Position numbers and translations under genes: made by a program. Of a stretch of DNA of 64,000 bases, positions 32,772 to 41,786 are shown one piece after another (position 1 is the first letter of the stretch; each line of letters opens with the position of its first letter). Source of the DNA: Streptomyces pseudovenezuelae (GTDB taxonomy: Bacteria; Actinomycetota; Actinomycetes; Streptomycetales; Streptomycetaceae). The stretch is taken from NCBI RefSeq assembly GCF_001513955.1, contig NZ_KQ948146.1:637663-701662 (forward strand). The letters run 5' to 3'. A model generated the notes under the pieces. The model was not told the DNA's origin, searched no databases, and saw only the letters and a program-made list of their open reading frames with translations.

Positions 32772-33404
32772 TCATGGAACGGTGTGGCTGGACACGAACC
32801 AGACACCCACGGCCGGTTCGTCGCCGTCGTTGCGGTAGCGGTGGGGGGTGGTGGACTCGAAGCTGACGGCGTCGCCGGGACGCAGGACCTGCTCGTCGAA
32901 GCCGAGGGTGAGGACGAGTTCACCGGAGGTCAGATAGCCGTACTCGGTGCCGGGGTGGCGCATCAGACCGCCCGAACCGGAGGAGGAGCCGCCGGGCCGG
33001 TAGGTGACGAGCAGGAAGTCCACGTCCGTGCCGGGAACGTGCCCGAGCCGCTCCCACACGACGCCGGAATCCAGTTCCAGCACCTCCCGCTCACCGGGGG
33101 TGACCAGGGGGCCTATCCGTCGCCCGGGGTCGGCGGCGAAGGCCGCCAGGGCGTGCACGACGGTGGCCGAACCCACCGCCGCGGCGGTCTCCCGGGCCTC
33201 GAAGAGCGACTCGACGGAGATCCCGAGAGCCGTGGTGATCGCGTACAGGGTGCTGACCGACGGCTGGCTCTTCCCGGTCTCGATCTGGGAGACCAGACTC
33301 GCGGAGACACCGACCTCGCGGGCCAGGGCACGCAGGCCGAGGCCACGCTCCAGCCGCGCCTGCCGGATACGTACGCCGACGGACGGCACGGGGGCAGGGG
33401 ACAC
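32772..33404 (-). CDS. XRE-family regulator with C-terminal cupin
   Basis: 210 residues from a GTG with GGAGAGG upstream. The helix-turn-helix is at about residues 10-65 (VRIRQARLERGLGLRALARE, then GVSASLVSQIETGKSQPSVS). The C-terminal cupin (HPGTEYGYLTSGELVLTLG, then LRPGDAVSFESTTPHRYRN) would sense a small molecule. This architecture, as in PuuR and related regulators, typically represses an adjacent catabolic operon until the substrate binds the cupin. It is encoded immediately upstream of the M24 gene on the same strand, with the palindrome in the 71-bp gap. A PuuR-like family assignment is by architecture only. Confidence 0.88.
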   Translation of the reverse strand: MSPAPVPSVGVRIRQARLERGLGLRALAREVGVSASLVSQIETGKSQPSVSTLYAITTALGISVESLFEARETAAAVGSATVVHALAAFAADPGRRIGPLVTPGEREVLELDSGVVWERLGHVPGTDVDFLLVTYRPGGSSSGSGGLMRHPGTEYGYLTSGELVLTLGFDEQVLRPGDAVSFESTTPHRYRNDGDEPAVGVWFVSSHTVP

Positions 33405-33586
33405 GGGCGGGCTCCTCTCCTGTGCAGCCCCATTGAACAACCTGGCCCACCGCCCGGGGAAGACGGCCCGGTCGCCCGGGGACGAGCGGGGCCCTTCGCC
33501 CGGGCAGGACGCCGACCCCCACCCGACGCAGAGCACACATGTGTCCGGGACAAGCCCCCCTCCCCCCGACCACCCCCGCCGCACCA

Positions 33587-34729
33587 TCAGGGAAACAGCG
33601 CTCGCACCTCCCACCCGTCCCCCGCCCGCGGCCCCGCATGCAGCTCGCCCCCCAGTGCCGTCACCCGCTCCTTCAGGCCCACGAGCCCGAAACCGCCCCC
33701 GTGAGCCGCCGGAGGCAACTGGCTGCCGCCGCGGCCGTCGTCGGAGACGGTCACCTCCAGGCGGTCCCGCTCGTACCGCAGTCCGACGGCGATCTCGGAG
33801 GCGTCGCCCGCGTGCCGCCGTACGTTGGTCAGGGCCTCCTGGACCACTCGGAAGGCCGCCGCCTGGACCTCGTGCGGGAGGTCCTCGGGCACGACGGGTT
33901 CGCGGTGCAGGGCGGCCTTCTGGACGGGGCTGGAGAAGCCGTCGACGAGCCCGGCGATGCCTGCCAGGTCGCCCACCGGACGCCGGTCGGCGGCGTCCGC
34001 GGTGTCGCGCAGGACGCCGACCGTGCGGCGCATCGACGCCAGCGCCTCGGTCGCGGCGCGCTCTATCCCGGCGAGGACCGGATCGAGCTCGTCGGAGTCG
34101 GTGTCCGCCATCATGCGGGCCACCTGTGTCTGCACCAGGATGCCGGTGACATGGTGGGCGACGAAGTCGTGCAGGTCGGCGGCGATGGCCAGGCGTTCGG
34201 AGCGGCGGGTCTCGCTCACGGCGACGGTCCGCCGGTAGTCCTGCGAGCGCAGGTACGCGGCGAACGCCACGGTGAGGCCGATCAGGACGAACCCGATCAG
34301 CATGTACGCCAGCATGAAGTCCTCGTCGTCGGCGAACGGCCGCGCCGGCAGCGCGAGCACGGCGGCCCCGACGAGCGACGCGCACGGCATCACCGAGGTG
34401 CGCGGGCAGTGCCGTACGGCGACGAACAGCAGGCACAGCAGGATCGCCGGCTCACCCGGCCCGAACAGGGCGCCGGAGCGCAGCACCGAGTCGGCCGTGC
34501 ACAGCAGGGAGCCCACGGCCGGTACGACGGTGCGCAGTTGAGGGGTGAGCCAGAGTGGGCGCCGGTGGGCCGGCCACAGTACGGCGGCGCCGCCGATCAG
34601 CAGCACGACTGCCTGTGGCCAGCCGACACCGCGGTCGGTGCCGGAGGCGAGGAGATCGACGGCGGCCGCCGCGACGAGGGCACCGATGCCTGCGCCCCAC
34701 ACGCAGCCTCGGGCGGTAACGGACTTCAT
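33587..34729 (-). CDS. Sensor histidine kinase (HisKA_3/NarL-partner type)
   Basis: 380 residues. There are five or six membrane segments in the first about 150 residues with no sizeable extracellular domain. The dimerisation helix has the phospho-histidine in RLAIAADLHDFVAHHVTGIL, and the ATPase domain has EALTNVRRHAGDA, VTVSDDGRGG and GGFGLVGLKERVTALGG. The ATG at 34729 has a weak ribosome-binding site. The likely partner is the LuxR-type response regulator at 38214; between them lie a secreted DUF4333 protein and an ABC transporter. Such intramembrane-sensing kinases often respond to envelope stress or peptide antibiotics. Confidence 0.88.
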   Translation of the reverse strand: MKSVTARGCVWGAGIGALVAAAAVDLLASGTDRGVGWPQAVVLLIGGAAVLWPAHRRPLWLTPQLRTVVPAVGSLLCTADSVLRSGALFGPGEPAILLCLLFVAVRHCPRTSVMPCASLVGAAVLALPARPFADDEDFMLAYMLIGFVLIGLTVAFAAYLRSQDYRRTVAVSETRRSERLAIAADLHDFVAHHVTGILVQTQVARMMADTDSDELDPVLAGIERAATEALASMRRTVGVLRDTADAADRRPVGDLAGIAGLVDGFSSPVQKAALHREPVVPEDLPHEVQAAAFRVVQEALTNVRRHAGDASEIAVGLRYERDRLEVTVSDDGRGGSQLPPAAHGGGFGLVGLKERVTALGGELHAGPRAGDGWEVRALFP

Positions 34730-34934
34730 GCGATCACCGTATGCGCGGGGGACAGTGAAGGGATCGGCCGAACGGCCGAGGAGCGGTCGTGCCGGGCCCG
34801 CGGTCCCTGGCCGTTCGGCCGAGGCGGGAGCCGGGGTCCACGAGCGAGGGTGGAGCCACTTCCCCGGGAGCACTGCCCGGGAGGCACCCCTGCGGGAGCC
34901 ACCTCCTCCCCCTCCCCTGTACCTGGAGCACGTG

Positions 34935-35303
34935 ATGCAACGCAAGATCCTCGTCGGCGCCGTCGGCGGACTGGCCGGCGCGGCCGTCGTCTTCGGGCTC
35001 GGCACCCACTTCCTCTCCGGCACCGAGTCGAACACGCGGCTGAGCGACGACACCACGGTGTCGGTCGACGGCCACCGGGCCCTGGCGGCGAACATCGTCG
35101 CGGGCCGCACCGAGAGCAAGTACCACCCCCTGCCGTGGGTCGGCGTGAAGGTCACCCACGTCTCCTGCCCGGGCGGGCTCAAGGCCGTCGCCGGCGCCAC
35201 CCTCACCTGCACCGGGACGAAGAGGGGCGGCGAGACCGTGGACATACCGGTCACCGTGGTCAGGGCCTCGGCCACGTCCGTCACCTGGAAGTTCGACCGC
35301 TAG
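34935..35303 (+). CDS. Secreted DUF4333 protein
   Basis: 122 residues: an N-terminal membrane anchor or signal segment (KILVGAVGGLAGAAVVFGLG), then a DUF4333 domain with the paired cysteines of VSCPGGLKAVAGATLTCTG that probably form a disulfide outside the cell. Function unknown. It is divergent from the kinase and 19 bp ahead of the ABC ATPase gene, so it could be an extracellular component or sensor of this module. GGAG lies 7 nt before the ATG. Confidence 0.8.
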   Translation: MQRKILVGAVGGLAGAAVVFGLGTHFLSGTESNTRLSDDTTVSVDGHRALAANIVAGRTESKYHPLPWVGVKVTHVSCPGGLKAVAGATLTCTGTKRGGETVDIPVTVVRASATSVTWKFDR

Positions 35304-35322
35304 CAGAGGACCGCCTCACATC

Positions 35323-36006
35323 ATGGACACCGTCCTGGCCGGTTACGGCCTCGTCAAGAAGTACGGCTCCACCACCGCGCTGGCCGGGGTGGACGTCGAG
35401 GTCCGCGAGCGCGATTCGCTGGCGATCATGGGTCCGTCCGGCTCCGGCAAGTCCACCCTGCTGCACAGCCTCGCGGGGATCGTCCGCCCGGACGGCGGTG
35501 AGGTGATGCTGCGCGGCGAGCGCATCGACCGGCTCGGCGAGAACAGACTCAGCGCACTGCGCCGCAAGCGCTTCGGCTTCGTCTTCCAGTCCGGTCAGCT
35601 GCTCCCTGAACTGCCCGCCGAGGAGAATGTGGCACTGCCGCTGATGCTGGAGGGCGTCCCCCGCAAGCAGGCCGTCGAGCGGGCCCGCCGCTGGTTCGTG
35701 CCGCTGGGCCTGGACGGTCTGGCGCACCGCAGGCCCGGTCAGCTCTCCGGCGGCCAGGCCCAGCGGGTGGCGATCGCCCGTGCCCTGGCCGTCGAGCCGG
35801 ACGTCGTCTTCGCAGACGAGCCGACGGGCGCACTCGACCAGGCCACCAGCACTGAGGTGGTCCGGCTGCTGACCTCGGTCACCCGCGAACAGGGCGCCGC
35901 CCTGGTGATGGTCTCCCATGACGCGGATGTCGCCGCCCACTGCGACCGGATCCTGCATGTCCGAGACGGCCGGATCAGCGGCCACAGCCAGTACACGGTC
36001 GCCTGA
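35323..36006 (+). CDS. ABC transporter ATP-binding protein (MacB/LolD-like)
   Basis: 227 residues. Walker A GPSGSGKST (near residue 38), Q-loop FGFVFQSGQLLPEL, signature LSGGQAQRVAIARAL, Walker B VVFADEPTGALD and the switch histidine in MVSHDADVAAHC are all intact. The FVFQSGQLLPELPAEENV element is typical of the MacB/LolD/BceA group that works with FtsX-type permeases. The permease follows after 15 bp. The group exports or extracts substrates by mechanotransmission, often antimicrobial peptides or lipids. Confidence 0.93.
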   Translation: MDTVLAGYGLVKKYGSTTALAGVDVEVRERDSLAIMGPSGSGKSTLLHSLAGIVRPDGGEVMLRGERIDRLGENRLSALRRKRFGFVFQSGQLLPELPAEENVALPLMLEGVPRKQAVERARRWFVPLGLDGLAHRRPGQLSGGQAQRVAIARALAVEPDVVFADEPTGALDQATSTEVVRLLTSVTREQGAALVMVSHDADVAAHCDRILHVRDGRISGHSQYTVA

Positions 36007-36021
36007 GCGGCAGGAGATGTC

Positions 36022-38010
36022 ATGCGTTCCCCCGTCCTGTTCCTGACCTGGCACCTGAGCCGGTCCTCCGGACGCCGCGGCGTCCAGAGCCGGCTGCTCG
36101 CGGCCGGTGCCGCCGCCGTCGGCGCGTTCGTCCTGCTGGTGATCGCCGGCGCCGCCCTGGGCTCCGGCACCCGCGCCGACCGCACCGCCTGGCGCACCCC
36201 CGAGCCCGCCCGGCACGCCACGGCGGTCCAGGCGCTCGCGACGACGTACGTGCGCCACGAGCCCGTCACCGTGGTCTCCCTCGCCCAGCTCCCCGGACGG
36301 CCGCGGACCCCCGCCCCGCCCGGCCTGACGGCCTTCCCCCGGCAGGGCGAGGTGTACGTCTCCCCCGCCCTGGCCGCACTGCTGCACCAACTGCCCGCGA
36401 ACCAGCTCGCCGACCGCTTCCCGAAGGTGTCGTCGTACGGCACCATCGGCGCCGCCGGTCTGGCCTCGCCCGACGAACTGGTGGCCGTGGTCGGACGCGC
36501 TCCGACCGATCCCGCGGTGTCCAGGGCGGCGGAGGGGTCCACGGTGGCCGACATCGACCAGGTCGCTCGGGCCGGGATCACCGGCTTCACGGGCGACCAC
36601 GCGAGCCTGTTCACCTCCTCGGACCAGCAGATCGCGCTGGTGGGCGTGGGGCTCCTGGTGATGCCGGTGGTGGTCCTCTCCGCGGCTTCCGGACGGCTGG
36701 GTGCGGCCCGGCGCGAGCAGCAGCTGGCCGCGTTGCGGCTGGCGGGAGCCACCCCGCGGCAGATCATCGGGATGACCGCGCTGGAGACCGCGGCGCTCGG
36801 CGCGGCCGGCGCCCTGGCGGGGGCGGCGCTGTACTCGGCGGCACTGCCCGCGCTCGCCGAGATCCCCTACGGCATCGGCGGCTGGTACACGAGCCAGCTG
36901 TGGGTGGGGCTGCCGTGGCTGGCTGCGGCCGTGGCGGCGGTCACCGGACTCATCACGGTCAGCGCGGTGTCCACGCTGCGCCAGGTCGCCACCTCGCCGC
37001 TCGGGGTCGCCCAGCAGGCCGATCCGCGGCGGACCCGGCTCATCCGGCTGGTGCTGTTCGTGGCGGTCCTGCTCTATCTCTGGAGTTCCACCTCGGGCGG
37101 CCAGTTGTCGGCCCGGCAGGTGATGGGGCTGCTCCTGATGTTCTACGGCGCGTTCTGGCTGTTCGGGCCGTGGGTGGTGGACCGGCTGGGCCGACTGGTG
37201 AGCCGCTTCGCCCGGCGTCCGGCGACGCTGCTGGCGGGCCGACGCCTCAGCGACGACCCCCGGGGTGCCTGGCGTACGGTCAGCGGCCTCGTCCTGGCCG
37301 GGTTCGCGGCGGGTTTCTTCGCCGTCAGCATGGTCGGCATGGACGGTTCCGCGCACCGGGGCCAGATCGCGGTCGCCGGTGCGCACGCCTCCGAGGTCCG
37401 CACGCTGCTGCGGGACGCGGGTGTCCCCGCGACCGTCCGCACGGTGGGCGAGGACGAGTGGGACGAGCTCCTCAACAGCACCCCGGGCGTGATCGTCCAC
37501 GTCTCCGGCGGCGGACAGGCCCGGCTCGACGCGGCCGTCACCGCGCTGACCCCCGCAAGTCCGGCCCGTCCGGTCATCACCCAGGACTCCGCGACGGCCG
37601 GCGACCGCTCGGCCATAGGCCGCTTCGCCGAGGTCAGCACGGCGACGCTGGCCCTGAGCTTCCTCGTCGCCACCACCTCAGCCGGCCTCACCGCCGCCGC
37701 GGGCGTCCTGGACCGACGCCGGATCTACGGTCTCCTGCGTCTCGCCGGCACCCCGTTGAAGGTGCTGGACCGGGCCCGTGTCCGCGAGACGGTGATCCCC
37801 CTGGTCGTCCTGGCGGGCGGCACCACGGCGGTCGGCGTCTACGCCTCCTACCGCCTCAACAAGATCTTCGGCGCCACCCTCAACACCTCCGGCACCCTGC
37901 AACTCGGCGCCTGCGTGGCCGTCGGTGCCCTGGCGATGTTCGCGGCGATCGGCATGAGCCGCCCACTGCTGCGCAGAGTGACGCGGGACGCGATACGCAG
38001 CGCGGACTGA
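36022..38010 (+). CDS. ABC transporter permease, FtsX-like
   Basis: 662 residues with about 8-10 membrane segments arranged as two FtsX domains (first around residues 200-330, second around 540-660). The RREQQLAALRLAGATPRQIIG coupling-helix motif is in the first, and LDRRRIYGLLRLAGTPLKVL in the second. An N-terminal membrane helix precedes a large extracellular segment (residues about 50-190). It pairs with the ATPase directly upstream. The lack of a very large extracellular domain between helices 7 and 8 argues against a true BceB. Substrate unknown. Confidence 0.88.
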   Translation: MRSPVLFLTWHLSRSSGRRGVQSRLLAAGAAAVGAFVLLVIAGAALGSGTRADRTAWRTPEPARHATAVQALATTYVRHEPVTVVSLAQLPGRPRTPAPPGLTAFPRQGEVYVSPALAALLHQLPANQLADRFPKVSSYGTIGAAGLASPDELVAVVGRAPTDPAVSRAAEGSTVADIDQVARAGITGFTGDHASLFTSSDQQIALVGVGLLVMPVVVLSAASGRLGAARREQQLAALRLAGATPRQIIGMTALETAALGAAGALAGAALYSAALPALAEIPYGIGGWYTSQLWVGLPWLAAAVAAVTGLITVSAVSTLRQVATSPLGVAQQADPRRTRLIRLVLFVAVLLYLWSSTSGGQLSARQVMGLLLMFYGAFWLFGPWVVDRLGRLVSRFARRPATLLAGRRLSDDPRGAWRTVSGLVLAGFAAGFFAVSMVGMDGSAHRGQIAVAGAHASEVRTLLRDAGVPATVRTVGEDEWDELLNSTPGVIVHVSGGGQARLDAAVTALTPASPARPVITQDSATAGDRSAIGRFAEVSTATLALSFLVATTSAGLTAAAGVLDRRRIYGLLRLAGTPLKVLDRARVRETVIPLVVLAGGTTAVGVYASYRLNKIFGATLNTSGTLQLGACVAVGALAMFAAIGMSRPLLRRVTRDAIRSAD

Positions 38011-38213
38011 GGGGGCGGGCGAGCCCGAGGTGACGGAGGCCGTCGGCCGCGGGCGGGGGGCGACAGCGAGCACCGACCGTCGGCATGGACGCCGATGCTC
38101 CTCCGTTGCCCTGGGCAACACCTCCATCACCACCTCGTCCCCACCCCCTCCACCCCACTCGGCCCTTGTCCACACCGGCACCGCCCCCGCACCCCCTGAG
38201 GCATGATCGACCC

Positions 38214-38915
38214 ATGACGAGCTCCACCCCGCCGGCCGCGCCCATCCGCGTGCTGATCGCCGACGACCAGGACATGGTCCGTACCGGCTTCCGTTTCTTC
38301 CTGGACGCGCAGCCGGACATCACCGTGGTCGCCGAGGCCGCCGACGGGGAGACGGCGGTGCGGCTGGCCCGGGAGGCGCGGCCCGATGTGTGTCTGCTGG
38401 ACATCCGGATGCCGAAGCTGGACGGGCTGGAGGCGACCCGGCTGCTGGCCGGGCCCGAGGTCGCCGATCCCCTGCGGGTGGTGGTGGTCACCACCTTCGA
38501 CCTCGACGAGTACGTCTACGGCGCGCTGCGCGGCGGTGCCTGCGGGTTCCTGCTGAAGGACTCCGGGCCCACGCTGCTCGCCGAGGCGGTCCGCGCCGCC
38601 GCGGCCGGTGACTCGTTGGTCTCCCCCTCGGTCACCGTCCGTCTGCTGCGGCACCTCACGGCGGGCCCGAAGCCGGAACCGGTGGTCGTGTCCCGCCCGG
38701 CACCGGCCACCGAGCCCCTGACCGACCGTGAGCTCGACGTGGTCCGCCTGGTCGCCCTCGGCCGTACGAACGCGGAGATCGCCGCGGAGCTGTACGTCTC
38801 CCTCTCCACGGTCAAGACCCACCTCGCCAGCGTCCAGCTCAAACTGGCCGCACGGAACCGCGTGGAGATCGCCGCCTGGGCCTGGCAGCACGGGCACGCG
38901 CGGCCCGAGCACTGA
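38214..38915 (+). CDS. LuxR/NarL-family response regulator
   Basis: 233 residues: receiver domain with the acidic pocket in IADDQDMVRTG, the phospho-acceptor aspartate in VCLLDIRMPKLDG, the conserved T in VVVTTFDLDEYV and K in FLLKDSGP. The C-terminal LuxR helix-turn-helix is LTDRELDVVRLVALGRTNAE, then LYVSLSTVKTHLASVQLKL. It is the likely partner of the histidine kinase encoded at 33587-34729. It is separated from it by the DUF4333 and ABC genes, which it presumably regulates. The 203-bp gap before it (38011-38213) shows no clear structure. Confidence 0.9.
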   Translation: MTSSTPPAAPIRVLIADDQDMVRTGFRFFLDAQPDITVVAEAADGETAVRLAREARPDVCLLDIRMPKLDGLEATRLLAGPEVADPLRVVVVTTFDLDEYVYGALRGGACGFLLKDSGPTLLAEAVRAAAAGDSLVSPSVTVRLLRHLTAGPKPEPVVVSRPAPATEPLTDRELDVVRLVALGRTNAEIAAELYVSLSTVKTHLASVQLKLAARNRVEIAAWAWQHGHARPEH

Positions 38916-38916
38916 G

Positions 38917-39360
38917 TCACCCCTTCTTCTTGGCTCCCAACAGCTCTTCCATCCGGTCGAACCGCTCGTGCAGGGCATGCAGGGTCTCGGCACCCACAGG
39001 GTGCAGACGCCTGTGCTGCCGCGCCACGAACCAGGTCGCGAGTGCCGCCGTGACCATGCCGTAGGTCGTGATCCCGACGACCATGACGACTGTGCCGACG
39101 GCCCGGCCCCACCAGGTCACGGGGTAGAAGTCGCCGTATCCGACGGTCGTGGCCGTCTCGACAGCCCACCACAGGGCCTTCGGGTACGAGGTCAGACTGG
39201 CGCCCCGCGCCCCCTCCTCGGCGGCGACCACCGCCCAGGATCCGGTGAGCATCACCGCGAGAAGGACGGCGGTCGCACCGCCTGCCGCCTTCGCATGGAG
39301 CGAGCGGCCCTCCCGGCCGTGCATCAACTCGACCATCCTCGCGAGGATTCCGGGCAGCAT
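38917..39360 (-). CDS. kcsA: KcsA-like pH-gated potassium channel homologue
   Basis: 147 residues from the ATG at 39360, preceded by GAGGAGTGAGC. It follows S. lividans KcsA throughout: MLPGILARMVELMHG, two membrane helices, the selectivity filter TVGYGD with the upstream VETAT (E68, equivalent to E71), VTAALATWFVAR, and the C-terminal ALHERFDRMEELL bundle helix. The proton-sensor histidine (H22, equivalent to H25) is kept. The two glutamates of the sensor (E118/E120) are Q115 and R117, and the segment joining the bundle is shorter. It is a tetrameric K+ channel of the plasma membrane. Confidence 0.93.
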   Translation of the reverse strand: MLPGILARMVELMHGREGRSLHAKAAGGATAVLLAVMLTGSWAVVAAEEGARGASLTSYPKALWWAVETATTVGYGDFYPVTWWGRAVGTVVMVVGITTYGMVTAALATWFVARQHRRLHPVGAETLHALHERFDRMEELLGAKKKG

Positions 39361-39529
39361 GCTCACTCCTCGAAGTCCGGGGGCGGCGCGGGCGCACGGG
39401 GCCAGTGTCACCGCCCAGAGGGTGTCCGGCACTTCGGACAGGGCGTTCGAGTCGCGGTTTGCGGGACAAGCTGATCATCGGACGGCACAATGGCGGCAAC
39501 GGTCGCAGGCACGGAGAAGGAGCACTGTC

Positions 39530-40342
39530 GTGAGCGAGAGCCACACCCCGTCGGGCGCATCGGCGAGGCTGAACACAGGTGTGGCGCACAACGCGCGCGT
39601 GTGGAACTACTGGATCGGCGGCAAGGACAACTACGAGGTCGACCAGCGGGTCGGCGACCATGTCGCCGGGATGTTCCCGATCATCCGGGAGATCGCCCGC
39701 GCGGACCGCTGGTTCCTGGGCCGCTCGGTGCGCTTCCTCGCCGAGGAGCGGGGCATCCGGCAGTTCCTCGACGTCGGCACGGGGCTGCCGACGGTGGACA
39801 ACACCCATGAGATCGCCCAGCGCATCGCCCCCGACGCCCGGATCGTCTACGTCGACAACGACCCGATCGTCCTCGTGCACGCCCGCACCCTGCTGACCAG
39901 CACTCCCGAGGGCGTGACCGACTACATCGACGCCGATGTCCACGACCCGGCCGCCATCCTCGAACGGGCCGCGCAGACCCTGGACTTCAGCAAGCCGGTC
40001 GCGGTGATGATGCTCGGCATCCTCAACTTCGTCCTCGACACCGACGAGGCGCGCAGGATCGCGCACGAGATCATGGCCGCCATGCCCGCCGGCAGCCATC
40101 TGGCCCTGACCCACCCCACGTTCGACGCCGACCTCGGCGGCGAGGGCCAGATCCCGGCCATGAAGTTCTGGAACGAGAACGCCACTCCTGCGATCACGGC
40201 CCGCAGCGGCGCGGACATCGCCACGTTCTTCGACGGACTCGACCTCCTCGAACCGGGCCTGGTCTCCTGCTCGCAGTGGCGGGCCGAGTCCGACTCCCCG
40301 GCCGTGGTACCGCAGTTCGGCGGGGTGGCCGTGAAACCCTGA
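39530..40342 (+). CDS. SAM-dependent methyltransferase, Methyltransf_19 (DUF574) family, copy 2
   Basis: 270 residues from a GTG with AAGGAG 8 nt upstream. Signatures match copy 1 at 25675: RVWNYWIGGKDNYEVDQRVG, FLDVGTGLPT, ARIVYVDNDPIVLVHARTLL and FDGLDLLEPGLVSCSQWR. It ends 38 bp before the glutamine-synthetase-like gene and might be co-transcribed with it, although members of this family are often single genes. Substrate unknown. The two copies are clearly diverged, so this is not a recent duplication. Confidence 0.88.
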   Translation: MSESHTPSGASARLNTGVAHNARVWNYWIGGKDNYEVDQRVGDHVAGMFPIIREIARADRWFLGRSVRFLAEERGIRQFLDVGTGLPTVDNTHEIAQRIAPDARIVYVDNDPIVLVHARTLLTSTPEGVTDYIDADVHDPAAILERAAQTLDFSKPVAVMMLGILNFVLDTDEARRIAHEIMAAMPAGSHLALTHPTFDADLGGEGQIPAMKFWNENATPAITARSGADIATFFDGLDLLEPGLVSCSQWRAESDSPAVVPQFGGVAVKP

Positions 40343-40380
40343 CGCGGGATCTGTTGGGCCGAGCCCGTCGTGGAGGACGT

Positions 40381-41784
40381 ATGACCACCCTTGCCGACCC
40401 CGTCCCCGGGGGCCGTCCCGGGGACGTGGACCGGGCCACCGCTCTGAGCGAGGAGCTGTCCGCGCAGGGGGTGCACGGCGTGGTGCTGGCCTATGTCGAC
40501 ACCGCGGGCATCTGCCGGGTGAAGACCGTCCCGACGGCGAAGCTGGCCTCCGCCGCGGCCTGGGGCGTGGGCATGTCGCCGGTGTTCGACACCTTCCTGG
40601 CGAACGACTCGATCGTCACCACGGACACCCTGGGCTCCCCGGACGGCGATCTGCGCCTGTACCCCGATCTCGACCGGGTGGTGGCACTGGCCGGGCAGCC
40701 CGGCTGGGCCTGGGCGGCGGTGGACAGGATCACTCAGGAGGGCGAGCCCCATCCGGGCTGCTCCCGGACGGTTCTGCGGCGGATCGTGACCGAGGCGGCC
40801 GAGCGGCACGGGATCGCCTTCGAGGCGGGCATCGAGATCGAGTGGGCGGTGGGCCGGGGCCCGGCGGCGGACGGTGACTTCGTGCCCGCGGTGGCGGGGC
40901 CGGCGTACGGCGCCACCCGGCAGGTGGAACTGAGCGACTACGCGGCCGACCTGCTGGCGGCCTGCGCCGCGCAGGGCATCGAGGTGGCGCAGTTCCATCC
41001 CGAGTACGCGGCCGGGCAGTTCGAGATCTCCACGGGTGCCCTGGACCCGGTGGCGGCGGCCGATGTCAGCGTCCTGGTACGGCAGACGATCCGTGCGGTG
41101 GCCCAACGGCACGGACTCGTCGTCTCCTTTGCCCCGGCCGTCTTCGCCGAGGGCGTCGGCAACGGCGGCCATCTCCATCTCTCCGCCTGGCGCGACGGCG
41201 TGAACCTCCATTCGGGCGGCAAGGGCCGGTACGGCATGACGCGCGAGGCCGAGTGGTTCGTCGCGGGTGTCCTCGCCCACCTGCACGCGCTGACGGCCCT
41301 GACCGCGCCGAGCCCGGCCAGTTATCTGCGCCTCAAGCCCTCCCAGTGGGCGGGGGTGTTCTCCGCCTGGGGCCGGGAGACCCGGGAGGCGGCCGTGCGG
41401 ATCGTCACCGGCACGGCGGGGCTGACCGACCGGGCCGCGAACCTGGAGCTCAAGCCGGTCGACCTGGCCGCGAACCCGTATCTCGCGCTCACCGGCCTGA
41501 TCGCCGCCGGACTCGACGGGCTGACCTCGGCCATGCCCCTGCCCCGGGAGATCACCGGCGATCCGGCTCTGCTCCCCGCCGACCGGGCCGCCGCCATGGG
41601 CGTCCGCCGGCTGCCGACCTCCCTGTCCCAGGCGGTCCGGGCCTTCCGTGCCGACGAACAGCTGCGGGCCGCGCTGGGTCCGGTCCTCGCCGACGCCGTG
41701 GTGGCCGTGCGCTTCGGGGAGAGCGATTCCGTGGCCGACCTGGACGACGAGCAGATCGCGGCGGCGTACCGCTGGAAGTACTGA
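40381..41784 (+). CDS. Glutamine-synthetase-like ligase (FluG C-terminal-type)
   Basis: 467 residues with the glutamine synthetase catalytic fold. AYVDTAGICRVKTVP is the N-terminal beta-grasp, FEAGIEIEWAV supplies metal glutamates, AGQFEIS and NGGHLHLSAW follow, the ATP arginine is in REAAVRIVTG and the last glutamate in LELKPVDLAANPYLAL. It is a GSI-beta-like paralogue, not GlnA: the adenylylation-site tyrosine loop is not apparent and the N-terminus differs. Enzymes of this group ligate glutamate to amines such as polyamines or isopropylamine. The amidohydrolase gene starts 2 nt after the stop, so the two act together. Confidence 0.85.
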   Translation: MTTLADPVPGGRPGDVDRATALSEELSAQGVHGVVLAYVDTAGICRVKTVPTAKLASAAAWGVGMSPVFDTFLANDSIVTTDTLGSPDGDLRLYPDLDRVVALAGQPGWAWAAVDRITQEGEPHPGCSRTVLRRIVTEAAERHGIAFEAGIEIEWAVGRGPAADGDFVPAVAGPAYGATRQVELSDYAADLLAACAAQGIEVAQFHPEYAAGQFEISTGALDPVAAADVSVLVRQTIRAVAQRHGLVVSFAPAVFAEGVGNGGHLHLSAWRDGVNLHSGGKGRYGMTREAEWFVAGVLAHLHALTALTAPSPASYLRLKPSQWAGVFSAWGRETREAAVRIVTGTAGLTDRAANLELKPVDLAANPYLALTGLIAAGLDGLTSAMPLPREITGDPALLPADRAAAMGVRRLPTSLSQAVRAFRADEQLRAALGPVLADAVVAVRFGESDSVADLDDEQIAAAYRWKY

Positions 41785-41786
41785 GC

